Shown piece after piece: positions 56,801-64,000 of a DNA stretch of 64,000 nucleotides; the stretch's first letter is position 1, and the number at the start of each line of letters is the position of its first letter. The stretch covers positions 1 to 64,000 of the IMG/VR virus record IMGVR_UViG_3300037294_000399, one strand, 5' to 3'. Source of the stretch: a virus. Under the pieces are notes generated by a model. That model was not told the DNA's origin, made no database searches, and worked only from the letters and a program-made list of their open reading frames with translations. Both the position numbers and the translations under genes were made by a program.

Positions 56801-56932
56801 ATGAAAACAAATAAAGATAAAATATCTGTAACTATTTCAAATAAAAATAATGAGTTATTAAATAACTTATCTATTAATAAATCTAAATTAATAGATAAGT
56901 TATTAGATAATTATTTCAAAAAGATTGATTAA
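56801..56932 (+). CDS. Ribbon-helix-helix protein coupled to GIY-YIG HE
   Basis: 43 residues: 'NKDKISVTISNKNNELL' strand-helix, 'INKSKLIDKLLDNYF' helix. It is the first gene of the cassette, 2 nt before the HE, and in frame with the split host gene upstream. Confidence 0.65.
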   Translation: MKTNKDKISVTISNKNNELLNNLSINKSKLIDKLLDNYFKKID

Positions 56933-56934
56933 TT

Positions 56935-57720
56935 ATGGGTTGTATTATTGAAAATATATCAATAGAAAATAACTATAACGTTATTTATGGTTTGTTAGAA
57001 CCAAACACACATGAGATTAAATATATTGGTAAAACAATTAATTTAAAAGAAAGAGTTAGGAAACATTTACAACCGTCAAAATTGGTTAAAAAGAATTATA
57101 AAAACAATTGGTTAAATAAATTAATTAAAAATAACGAGAGACCAATTGTTGTTGTTCTAGAAAATTGTTCAAGTGAAGAAAACTTAAATGATGCAGAGAT
57201 TAAATGGATTTCTCACTACTTGGATATAGGTTGTAGTTTAACAAATGCAACTATAGGTGGTGATGGTGGTAAAATGTTACCCGAATCGATTACCAAAATG
57301 AAGATGACCAAAAAAGAAAACCCTCAAACACCGTACTGGTTAAATAAAGTTTTTAGTGAAACACATCGAAATAATATATCGTGTGGGAAAAAAGGTTATA
57401 CACCAACAATTGAAACTCGTAATAAATTGTCAGAATCACACAAGGGTTTAAATATTTGGAGTAAGGGTAAACAATTAAGTTTAGAAATTAAAGAAAAAAT
57501 GAGTATGAGTAAGTCTGGTAAACCAAAAAATTTAACTCCAGTTTATCAATTATCATTAAATAACGAAATAATAAAGGAATGGGGTAACCCATACGAAGCC
57601 GAGCAATTTCTATCAATAAGTCGAGGAAAAATAAATTCTGTTTGTAATGGAAAAAGAAAAACGACTGGTGGTTTTAAATGGGTTTATATCAAAGACTATA
57701 AGGATGGCGATGAAAATTAA
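56935..57720 (+). CDS. GIY-YIG homing endonuclease splitting TKRI gene
   Basis: 261 residues. GIY-YIG core 'VIYGLLEPNTHEIKYIGKT' with 'EIKWISHYL', NUMOD3 repeats ('PESITKMKMTKKENPQTPYWLN' in part, 'SETHRNNISCGKKG') and a C-terminal NUMOD1-like 'AEQFLSISRGKINSVCNGK'. Its end overlaps the restored host gene start. Confidence 0.9.
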   Translation: MGCIIENISIENNYNVIYGLLEPNTHEIKYIGKTINLKERVRKHLQPSKLVKKNYKNNWLNKLIKNNERPIVVVLENCSSEENLNDAEIKWISHYLDIGCSLTNATIGGDGGKMLPESITKMKMTKKENPQTPYWLNKVFSETHRNNISCGKKGYTPTIETRNKLSESHKGLNIWSKGKQLSLEIKEKMSMSKSGKPKNLTPVYQLSLNNEIIKEWGNPYEAEQFLSISRGKINSVCNGKRKTTGGFKWVYIKDYKDGDEN

Positions 57721-57901
57721 AATAAAAAAAATAATACCAATAACTTCAGTGTTGATTGGTTCAGCAACAAAAAGAATACATGGTGCTCTTTTAAGTAATG
57801 GTTCAAAACATAATCACTATCTAAGGGTTCACAAAGCAACATTAATGCTAATAACAATGGTTTTAATAGTGGCAAGTGTATTTGTGGTATTAATAAAATA
57901 A
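57710..57901 (+). CDS. TKRIxGAL membrane protein, restored copy
   Basis: 63 residues from the ATG at 57710 (or 57704). 'VLIGSATKRIHGALLSNGSKH' in part, followed by one transmembrane helix ('LMLITMVLIVASVFVVLI'). The motif LIGSATKRIxGALxSN is shared with the stump at 56429, with many synonymous differences. Function unknown. Confidence 0.6.
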   Translation: MKIKIKKIIPITSVLIGSATKRIHGALLSNGSKHNHYLRVHKATLMLITMVLIVASVFVVLIK

Positions 57902-57914
57902 AGTTTTAAATTAA

Positions 57915-58757
57915 ATGACAAAATTAACAGCTATCTTTAAAGAAAATTGGGGTTCAATATTATTTTCATATTTCCTTTTTTCGATGCAATCCATTTTTAT
58001 ATTGATTTACCCAAAAGTTTTAGGTGAATCAATTGACCACTTGATAGCTAAAGATTATTCTTTTATGTTTTATCTGGTTTTAACTTTTTTTGGTATGATG
58101 ATTTTTAATTATTTTAGTAGAGTTTATGATACTATAGTTTTCTCTAGAATATATAGACGTTTTGCTTCTATTGAAACTAGTAAACAGTTTGATAATAATA
58201 TTGAAACAACTAAAATTAATGGTAGATTAACATTAATGTCTAGTATTGTTAACTTTTTTGAACGAGATATGGTTAGTATACTTAACGCTGCTTTTGGTCT
58301 AATTGGTTCAATTTATTTTATATCTTTAGTTGACGCAACATTAGTACCTTATTTAATTTTTAGTGGTGTATTAACGTTAATAATTAGTTATTATTTTTCA
58401 CCAAAAATAGCGTTAATAACTAAAGATTCGAATGATATATCTGAAGAACAAACTGACATCATCAACCAACGAAAAATATCATTAGTAAATAATTTGTTAA
58501 GAAGAAAACAATCATTATCTGTTAAATTGTCTAATCTAGATGCTAAATTCTTTTTTCTTATTCAATTTATTGCTTATGGAACAGTGACAGCTCTATTAAC
58601 ATATTATGTAGTATTCAATAATGTAAGTGTGGGTAGCGTATTCTCAACTTATAGGTATCTTTTTGACTTTGTGGTTTCTGTGTCGATACTACCACACATA
58701 ATAATATCATTTATTAACATTAAAGACGTAATTAAACGTTTAGAAACAGAAAATTAG
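57915..58757 (+). CDS. ABC-exporter-like membrane protein without ATPase
   Basis: 280 residues with five to six transmembrane helices arranged as in type IV ABC exporter membrane domains ('YFSRVYDTIVFSRIYRRFAS', long cytoplasmic helices). No nucleotide-binding domain is fused or adjacent; the only ABC ATPase in the window is at 28087. It may be a truncated exporter or a receptor-like protein. Follows the TKRI gene by 13 nt. Confidence 0.65.
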   Translation: MTKLTAIFKENWGSILFSYFLFSMQSIFILIYPKVLGESIDHLIAKDYSFMFYLVLTFFGMMIFNYFSRVYDTIVFSRIYRRFASIETSKQFDNNIETTKINGRLTLMSSIVNFFERDMVSILNAAFGLIGSIYFISLVDATLVPYLIFSGVLTLIISYYFSPKIALITKDSNDISEEQTDIINQRKISLVNNLLRRKQSLSVKLSNLDAKFFFLIQFIAYGTVTALLTYYVVFNNVSVGSVFSTYRYLFDFVVSVSILPHIIISFINIKDVIKRLETEN

Positions 58758-58761
58758 AATT

Positions 58762-58821
58762 ATGGAAAATATAAATAAATTATCGGTATTTGATTTTGAT
58801 GGAACGTTGGTTGTAAAATAA
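58762..58821 (+). pseudogene. 5' stump of HAD phosphatase gene
   Basis: 19 codons 'MENINKLSVFDFDGTLVVK' then TAA. It aligns with the start of the full gene at 59559 ('LAVFDFDGTLLMTP'). Four of the six DFDGTL codons differ synonymously (GAC/GAT, GGC/GGA, ACT/ACG, TTA/TTG). Confidence 0.8.
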
Positions 58822-58843
58822 ATTTGATTTTGAGAAATATTGT

Positions 58844-58860
58844 GATATTTATTAATAAAA
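58844..58860 (+). promoter_or_regulatory. ATATTTAT-class promoter of HE gene
   Basis: GATATTTATTAATAAAA, 8 nt before the ATG at 58868. Confidence 0.6.
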
Positions 58861-58867
58861 CAATATT

Positions 58868-59554
58868 ATGGAAAAAAAGATTTGTCAAATTTATAAAATA
58901 GTTTCGCCATCTGGTAGAATTTATATCGGTAAAACGAGTAATTTAAAATTAAGACTTGATTATTATAGACGTTTAAAATGTAAAAAACAACCATTAATAT
59001 ATTACTCATTATTAAAATATGGTTTTAGCGGTCATAGTTTTGATGTTATATACGAAGGTGAACATTCGTTAAATGAAATAAATGAAATTGAAATCAATTA
59101 TATAAATGAATATAATTCTTTTCATGGTAATAATGAAAACGGAATGAATTTAACATTAGGTGGTGATGGTGGTTTTGGTGTTATTTATTCAGAGGAACGT
59201 AAACAAAAAATAAGAGAAGCAAATAAAAATAGAGTTTATAACCCACATTCAGAAGAAACAAAAAAATTAATTTCTGAAAATAGAAAAAAAACTGGTAAAA
59301 CTTTAGCTCACCAGAAAGCTATTGATAACCTTAGAGGTAAAAAAATAATTAAATCTGAAGAATGGGTTAAAAATAATGCTGAAAGTATTAAAAAACCTAT
59401 TTTACAATACGATTTAAATAACAATTTTATTAAAGAATGGAAAAGTGCACAAGATGTTGAGAATGAACTTGGGTTGTCTAGAAAAAACATTAGTGCAAAT
59501 TTAAGAAATAAAACAAAACACGCTTATAAATACATTTGGAAATATAAAAACTAA
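58868..59554 (+). CDS. GIY-YIG homing endonuclease at HAD gene start
   Basis: 228 residues. GIY-YIG core 'IYKIVSPSGRIYIGKTSN', 'EINYINEYNS', NUMOD3 repeats and a NUMOD1-like C-terminus ('QDVENELGLSRKNISANLRN'). It separates the DFDGTL stump from the full phosphatase gene, which starts 4 nt after it. Confidence 0.9.
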   Translation: MEKKICQIYKIVSPSGRIYIGKTSNLKLRLDYYRRLKCKKQPLIYYSLLKYGFSGHSFDVIYEGEHSLNEINEIEINYINEYNSFHGNNENGMNLTLGGDGGFGVIYSEERKQKIREANKNRVYNPHSEETKKLISENRKKTGKTLAHQKAIDNLRGKKIIKSEEWVKNNAESIKKPILQYDLNNNFIKEWKSAQDVENELGLSRKNISANLRNKTKHAYKYIWKYKN

Positions 59555-59558
59555 TATT

Positions 59559-60083
59559 ATGGAAAAAAAAATAACTAGACTAGCTGTTTTCGATTTTGAC
59601 GGCACTTTATTAATGACACCTCTTCCAGAATTTGGTAAAAAAGAATACCAAGAAAAAACTGGAAAGGTTTGGCCTTTCCCTGGATGGTGGGGACAACCTT
59701 TGAGCTTAGATATGGATATCTTTGATATGCCAACGGTGCCAATGGTTACTTCAGCATATAAGAAAGAGAAAGTTAACGCAAACACATGTATGGTTATGTT
59801 GACTGGTCGAATAGTGAAGCTAGGTGACTTGGTAAAGAAAATCTTAGACGCAAAAGGGTTAATATTCGATGAGTACCATTTCAACAGAGGTGGTAGTACT
59901 GATGTTGCTAAAATAAAAACAATGGAATCATTGTTAGAAAAATATGCTAACGTAAATGAATTAGAAGCTTGGGATGACCGTAAGGAGCATATCCCAATAT
60001 TTCAAGAATTTGGTGATAAGTTGGTTAAAGCTGGTCGATTAACGAGTTTTAAAATTAATTTAGTTCCAGCACATAGACATTAA
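59559..60083 (+). CDS. HAD-superfamily phosphatase, restored copy
   Basis: 174 residues. Motif I 'AVFDFDGTLL', motif II 'MVMLTGR', Lys region 'KIKTMESLL' and motif IV 'EAWDDRKEHIPIF'. This resembles swiss-army-knife HAD/polynucleotide-kinase-phosphatase-like domains. It is intact; a recoded N-terminus follows the HE. Confidence 0.8.
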   Translation: MEKKITRLAVFDFDGTLLMTPLPEFGKKEYQEKTGKVWPFPGWWGQPLSLDMDIFDMPTVPMVTSAYKKEKVNANTCMVMLTGRIVKLGDLVKKILDAKGLIFDEYHFNRGGSTDVAKIKTMESLLEKYANVNELEAWDDRKEHIPIFQEFGDKLVKAGRLTSFKINLVPAHRH

Positions 60084-60084
60084 T

Positions 60085-60112
60085 AAAAAGAGATTAATAT
60101 TGGTCTCTTTTT
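60085..60112. terminator. Bidirectional terminator
   Basis: AAAAAGAGA pairs with TCTCTTTTT between the HAD gene and the convergent HNH gene. Confidence 0.8.
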
Positions 60113-60738
60113 ATATTTCTATTAGTATAACTACAAAGTGGTTGTAGATTGGTGTAGTGATTAAGTTTAATAACGTCTTCTTCACACATTGCTGAACTAA
60201 GTGGTAGTATATGGTCAATATCCCAAGCAGTATTAATTTCTTTGGGTACCCCATTCCAATTACCACGATTTTTCCAATTCATCCATTGTTCAAACTTAGA
60301 TTCGATATGGGTTTTAAATTCTTCATAAGAACACCCAAGTATTTCATACGACCTAGATTTTCTATAAAAACCTTTTTTCTTTAAACTTTGATTTATTGAT
60401 GCGGAAACACATCTCTTTAGTTTATAAAGAATATCAGTACTCATCATTTTCTTTACATAACCATATTTAGCTTTTTTATGTTTTTCTGGGTTTTCTAACC
60501 CCCATAATTTCTTTTTTAAATTTAATTTTTCTTTATTTTTAATAGCATATTCTTTATCTTTTTTTTTCTTTTTTTCTTTATCTAATTTTTCGTATTTATT
60601 TTTATTAATGATTAAACGTTCTTCATCACTTAAAGCATTATATCTAGCTTTTTGTTGTTTTGATATTCTTAATTTATTTTTTTTACGATATTCCATATCG
60701 TAAAGTCTTTTAGCTTCTTTTTTTTCTTCTAGTGTCAT
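60094..60738 (-). CDS. HNH homing endonuclease
   Basis: 214 residues. Lysine-rich helical N-half ('EYRKKNKLRISKQQKARYN'), then the HNH module 'WDIDHILPLSSAM...NLQPLCSYTN'. Zinc ribbon of its relatives is lacking. Convergent with the HAD gene. Confidence 0.88.
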   Translation of the reverse strand: MTLEEKKEAKRLYDMEYRKKNKLRISKQQKARYNALSDEERLIINKNKYEKLDKEKKKKKDKEYAIKNKEKLNLKKKLWGLENPEKHKKAKYGYVKKMMSTDILYKLKRCVSASINQSLKKKGFYRKSRSYEILGCSYEEFKTHIESKFEQWMNWKNRGNWNGVPKEINTAWDIDHILPLSSAMCEEDVIKLNHYTNLQPLCSYTNRNIKRDQY

Positions 60739-60746
60739 AATTTATA

Positions 60747-60764
60747 TTTATTATAAATATCCAC
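60747..60764 (-). promoter_or_regulatory. ATATTTAT-class promoter of HNH gene
   Basis: Minus-strand TGTGGATATTTATAATAA, about 10 nt before the start. Confidence 0.6.
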
Positions 60765-60802
60765 ATATTTTTAAAAAGACGATAGAATTGAACATTATTA
60801 TT

Positions 60803-60832
60803 TGGATATATAAAAAATTAATAGTACCTTTG
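60803..60832 (+). promoter_or_regulatory. Promoter of metallopeptidase-RNase R operon
   Basis: TTGG near 60803 and TACCTTTG at 60825-60832; next ATG at 60837. Confidence 0.7.
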
Positions 60833-60836
60833 TAAT

Positions 60837-61145
60837 ATGAAAGAATATATTTTATGCGCAGCCAATCATTATGATGATGGTAAAGAGATGGTTCATGGAC
60901 CAAAAAACATTGAAAGTGGATTTGTAATTTGTGGTAGAAGACACCATAACTGTATTAGCATGTTTGCTGAAATGGTTGGGTTTCCATATGATGAAAACGC
61001 ACATGCTTTGATGCGAACTGAAAGACAAGGGTTCTTAACCAATACTGATAGATTTGTTGAACGTGAAGAAGCGGCACAAATCGCTTTTGAGGCTGGGCAA
61101 ATAACACAACACAAAATAGTGTTGTTCTCTGAAGACTTATATTAA
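60837..61145 (+). CDS. Hypothetical protein, 102 aa
   Basis: 'FVICGRRHHNCISMF' and 'ERQGFLTNTDRFVEREEAAQIA' are a pattern I associate with a conserved phage protein of unknown function. Coupled to the next gene by ATG overlap. Confidence 0.65.
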   Translation: MKEYILCAANHYDDGKEMVHGPKNIESGFVICGRRHHNCISMFAEMVGFPYDENAHALMRTERQGFLTNTDRFVEREEAAQIAFEAGQITQHKIVLFSEDLY

Positions 61146-61660
61146 TGATAGACAAAAAAATCATAGATAAACTAATTGAACGTGATGGAAAATACGATTT
61201 CATCAAATTGGTTCAGTTTATGGTGGGTTCTGAATTTGTTTATAAAGATAGAAAACTTAGAGGACCTTTGGCCATTGCTACGCTTAATGGTGTATTGTTG
61301 GATATGTCGGTGATTAATAGATACCATGACAAGTTGGTTTACTTCATATTGCTTCACGAAACTGCACACATGAAACGTATTAGTAGAATGGGTAAAGACT
61401 TGATGTTAGCTAATTTATCAATAGAAGACTTTAATGAATTCACAGCACATATCTTTGAAGAAGAAATTTTTGCAGACAGATACGCATGTAGATTGTTCTA
61501 CCACTTCAACAAGGAAATCTACCCATGGTATGAAACACAACAATTAAACCTAAAATATAAACAAGAACAGTATGGGCCAATGGCTAGAATGTATTACGGG
61601 AAAATACAAAATAACGAAGAAAAGTACAATGAGATGATTAATGATTTCATTGTCGATTAA
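61145..61660 (+). CDS. Zinc metallopeptidase (HExxH)
   Basis: 171 residues. 'LLHETAHMKRI' is an HExxH zinc site, and 'EEEIFADRYACRLFY' supplies the third ligand (Glu/Asp) as in M48/ImmA-like peptidases. Soluble. It may cleave a host regulator; the target is unknown. Confidence 0.75.
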   Translation: MIDKKIIDKLIERDGKYDFIKLVQFMVGSEFVYKDRKLRGPLAIATLNGVLLDMSVINRYHDKLVYFILLHETAHMKRISRMGKDLMLANLSIEDFNEFTAHIFEEEIFADRYACRLFYHFNKEIYPWYETQQLNLKYKQEQYGPMARMYYGKIQNNEEKYNEMINDFIVD

Positions 61661-61669
61661 TAAAAAAGA

Positions 61670-63652
61670 ATGATTAAAATAAACGATATATTAGAAGGAA
61701 GACTAAGCATGAACGCTAGTGGGTCCGCATATTTGGTGAGTGAGAATTTACCAAAAGACATTTATGTCCATAAAACCAACACTAACCATGCGTTGCATTT
61801 GGATAAGGTAAAGATTGAAGTAATGGCTGGTCAAGGTCGTACACTTGAGGGTAAAGTAATTGAGGTGGTTGAACGCTTTAGAACTGAGTTTGTTGGTGTA
61901 ATCCAAATAAACCCTAAATTTGCTTTCTTTGTTCCAGATAGCAACAAACTACCTATTGACTTTTTTATTCCATTAAACAAGACAATGGGTGCTACAGAAG
62001 GCCAAAAAGTAATTGCAAGTATAACTGAATGGAAAGAAGGTGCTAAAAACCCTAACGGTGAAGTTATAAGAATTATAGGTAATGCTGGTGAACACGAAAC
62101 TGAGATACATAGTATTTTAGAAGAATATGGTTTACCTTACGATTTTGAAACAGATGTAATCATGGAGGCCAATTTAATTTCCACAGAAATCACACAAGAA
62201 GAAATTGATAAACGTAGAGATATGCGTGATATACTTACCTTCACAATTGACCCAGCTGACGCCAAAGACTTTGACGATGCGTTGAGTGTGGAATGGGTTG
62301 ACGGTGAGTTGTATGTTGGTGTTCATATTGCCGATGTATCACATTACTTACGTCCAGATACCGAATTGGATAAAGAAGCTTTTGCCAGAGGTACAAGTGT
62401 TTACTTAGTTGATAGATGTGTCCCTATGCTTCCAGAGAACTTATCTAACGGTTTGTGTTCGTTAAGACCTAACGAAGATAAATTATGTTTTTCTGCTATT
62501 TTTAAGTTAGACCACAATGGTCATGTGTTAGAAGAATGGTTTGGTAGAACCGTAATTAATTCTGACCACAGATTTACCTACGAAGAAGCACAAGCTATCA
62601 TTGAATTAGATAAGCTACCTAAAGACGATGTTGAGGGTAGAACCAAAATACTATTGGAAGACACTGGTTTAAGGTTATTAGGTTGGGACCCAGCTAGAAA
62701 ACTAGCCGATGCTGTATTGGCGTTGAACAAGATAGCTAAAAAGATGCGTAAAGTTCGTTTGATAAAAGGTTCTTTATCATTTGATAAACAAGAGGTCAAA
62801 TTCAAATTGGATGAGAATAGTAAACCAACTGGGATTATATTCAAGGTTGCCAAAGACTCAAACAAACTTATTGAAGAATACATGTTGTTAGCGAATAAAC
62901 ACGTAGCTCAGTTCATCAACACGAAAGGTTTACCCAACGTGAATAGAGCACACGATAAACCTAACGAAGAAAAGTTAGCAGCGTTAAAAGACTTTATTGT
63001 TCAGTTTGGTTACGATATTAAAATCGATACACCAGAAGAAACTACAAAAACACTTAACAAATTGTTAACGGATGTGCGTGGTACTGCTGAAGAAGATATG
63101 GTTAATAACTTAGTTGTTAGGACAATGCAAAAAGCAAACTATACGACAAAAAACATTGGTCACTATGGTTTAGGTTTTGCTAACTATTCACACTTTACTA
63201 GTCCAATCAGACGTTACAGTGATATATTAGTTCATAGATTGTTAGCTTTGTATTTGGATGAGAACAAGAAAACAACACCTAAGTTAGAGAAGTTAGAAAC
63301 TAGATGTATTCATTTATCTGAAAGAGAAAAGAAAGCACAGAAAGCTGAACGTGACTCAATCAAATTCATGCAATGTATTTACATGAGTGAACACATAGGT
63401 AAAGTATTTGAAGGTATCGTTACATCAGTTGCTGAGTATGGTGTTTTCGTTGAAATACTTGAGAACAAATGCGAAGGACTTATTAAGTTATCTGAAATTT
63501 CTGGTGATACATATCAAGTTGATATGAGTAACTATTGTGTTAAAGGGTATAACACAGGTGATAAGATTCGTTTGGGTGATATGGTTCACGTTGTAGTTTC
63601 TAGTGTAGATATCGATAAAAAGAATATTAATTTAACAATGATTCGATTATAG
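61670..63652 (+). CDS. rnr: Ribonuclease R
   Basis: 660 residues. Two cold-shock domains (about 1-150), the RNB catalytic domain ('IDPADAKDFDDALS' with four Asp; 'GVHIADVSHYL'; 'NRAHDKPNEEKL'; 'HFTSPIRRYSDILVHR') and a C-terminal S1 domain ('FEGIVTSVAEYGVFVEI'). The catalytic residues are intact. It degrades structured RNA 3' to 5', which could clear host mRNA or process the phage's tRNA arrays. It is somewhat shorter than host RNase R (about 700+ aa). Confidence 0.92.
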   Translation: MIKINDILEGRLSMNASGSAYLVSENLPKDIYVHKTNTNHALHLDKVKIEVMAGQGRTLEGKVIEVVERFRTEFVGVIQINPKFAFFVPDSNKLPIDFFIPLNKTMGATEGQKVIASITEWKEGAKNPNGEVIRIIGNAGEHETEIHSILEEYGLPYDFETDVIMEANLISTEITQEEIDKRRDMRDILTFTIDPADAKDFDDALSVEWVDGELYVGVHIADVSHYLRPDTELDKEAFARGTSVYLVDRCVPMLPENLSNGLCSLRPNEDKLCFSAIFKLDHNGHVLEEWFGRTVINSDHRFTYEEAQAIIELDKLPKDDVEGRTKILLEDTGLRLLGWDPARKLADAVLALNKIAKKMRKVRLIKGSLSFDKQEVKFKLDENSKPTGIIFKVAKDSNKLIEEYMLLANKHVAQFINTKGLPNVNRAHDKPNEEKLAALKDFIVQFGYDIKIDTPEETTKTLNKLLTDVRGTAEEDMVNNLVVRTMQKANYTTKNIGHYGLGFANYSHFTSPIRRYSDILVHRLLALYLDENKKTTPKLEKLETRCIHLSEREKKAQKAERDSIKFMQCIYMSEHIGKVFEGIVTSVAEYGVFVEILENKCEGLIKLSEISGDTYQVDMSNYCVKGYNTGDKIRLGDMVHVVVSSVDIDKKNINLTMIRL

Positions 63653-63700
63653 TATTGATTTACACCAAAAAAAAGATTACACTGGTAAAAAATTAATACC

Positions 63701-64000
63701 ATGACTGACGAAAAATTAATTACAGATTTCCTAGAAAAAAACTACAGAGTAATTGCTAATGATACTTATTTTAAAGTAGCCGAGATAGATAGTTATAAAC
63801 GTATAACGCTGAGTGAATTTTTGGATACGTTTAAAACTATCTTTGGTGATTTTACAACACTTGATAATGAAACTAGTATTGAGCTATTTCAGAAATGGTT
63901 TAGCTTTCATAAGCGTATATTAACAAAAAAACTTACAGAGTATTTAGAGACATTAGATATGTCTGAGGGTAGTGTTAAACTACTTTTTAAAGCTGTTAAT
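63701..64000 (+). CDS. Hypothetical protein, cut by window end
   Basis: ATG at 63701, open to the window edge (100 codons). Helical, acidic ('FLEKNYRVIANDTYFKVAEI'). No family recognised in this part. Confidence 0.6.
   Translation, partial: MTDEKLITDFLEKNYRVIANDTYFKVAEIDSYKRITLSEFLDTFKTIFGDFTTLDNETSIELFQKWFSFHKRILTKKLTEYLETLDMSEGSVKLLFKAVN

Overview
The window is a 64 kb piece of a large, AT-rich, virulent-type phage genome that very probably infects a Bacteroidota host (Flavobacteriia-like). The host guess rests mainly on promoters. About thirty upstream regions carry TTG, a gap of about 20 nt, then TACCTTTG (or TATCTTTG, TATATTTG), which is the -33/-7 architecture of Bacteroidota housekeeping promoters. 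The phage assignment rests on T4-gp30-like DNA ligase, Rnl2-like RNA ligase, a T5-A1-like metallophosphatase, a holin-like protein, two tRNA arrays and a very high density of homing endonucleases (HEs). No capsid, tail, terminase or polymerase gene is present, so this is an accessory and metabolism region.

Layout. 0-17 kb: small unknown proteins, an HD (p)ppGpp-hydrolase-like protein, a fractured DNA ligase, a fractured RNA ligase, a WGR-PARP ADP-ribosyltransferase, PTH2-like proteins, a 2H phosphoesterase, a holin-like protein, an RlaP-like nucleotidyltransferase, an HD nucleotidase-like protein and an R-S-E ADP-ribosyltransferase. 17.3-22.6 kb: the first tRNA array, with intact tRNAs, a tRNA interrupted by an HNH gene, a tRNA with a ~57-nt anticodon-loop insert, an apparently circularly permuted tRNA-Asn and much tRNA debris. 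22.7-29 kb: a five-gene membrane operon with an OmpA-anchored substrate-binding protein, ABC permease and ABC ATPase. 31.8-33.3 kb: the second tRNA array. 33.4-39.9 kb: a second 2H phosphoesterase, small proteins, YqeY, a metallophosphoesterase and an AAA ATPase. 39.9-49.2 kb: an NAD+/ADP-ribose block with NMN adenylyltransferase-Nudix, NAMPT interrupted by a group I intron, NADAR, macrodomain and sirtuin. 49-64 kb: A1-like metallophosphatase, HAD phosphatases, Nudix, deoxyribosyltransferase, IF-3, a membrane protein resembling ABC exporter membrane domains, a zinc metallopeptidase and RNase R.

How the genes fit together. NAMPT plus NMN adenylyltransferase can rebuild NAD+ from nicotinamide, the logic of the NARP2 anti-defence pathway. 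Around it sit enzymes that consume NAD+ (PARP, sirtuin, ART) and enzymes that remove or recycle ADP-ribose (NADAR, macrodomain, Nudix). tRNAs, IF-3, YqeY, PTH2-like proteins, RNase R, RNA ligase and RlaP form a translation and RNA-repair toolkit. The two 2H phosphoesterases are candidates for cyclic-nucleotide (anti-CBASS-like) or RNA-end activities.

The most unusual pattern is in the selfish elements. At six loci an HE lies next to a gene, and a short diverged duplicate of that gene's end sits on the other side of the HE. This suggests cassettes that cut a conserved gene and carry a recoded end that restores it. Four such HE loci also encode tiny ribbon-helix-helix proteins. HEs, RHH genes, the holin-like gene and the ART share an upstream ATATTTATWAWA motif, which I take to be a second, probably late, promoter class. 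Several genes carry single in-frame stops or one-base indels in A/T runs; sequencing error and real decay cannot be told apart here.
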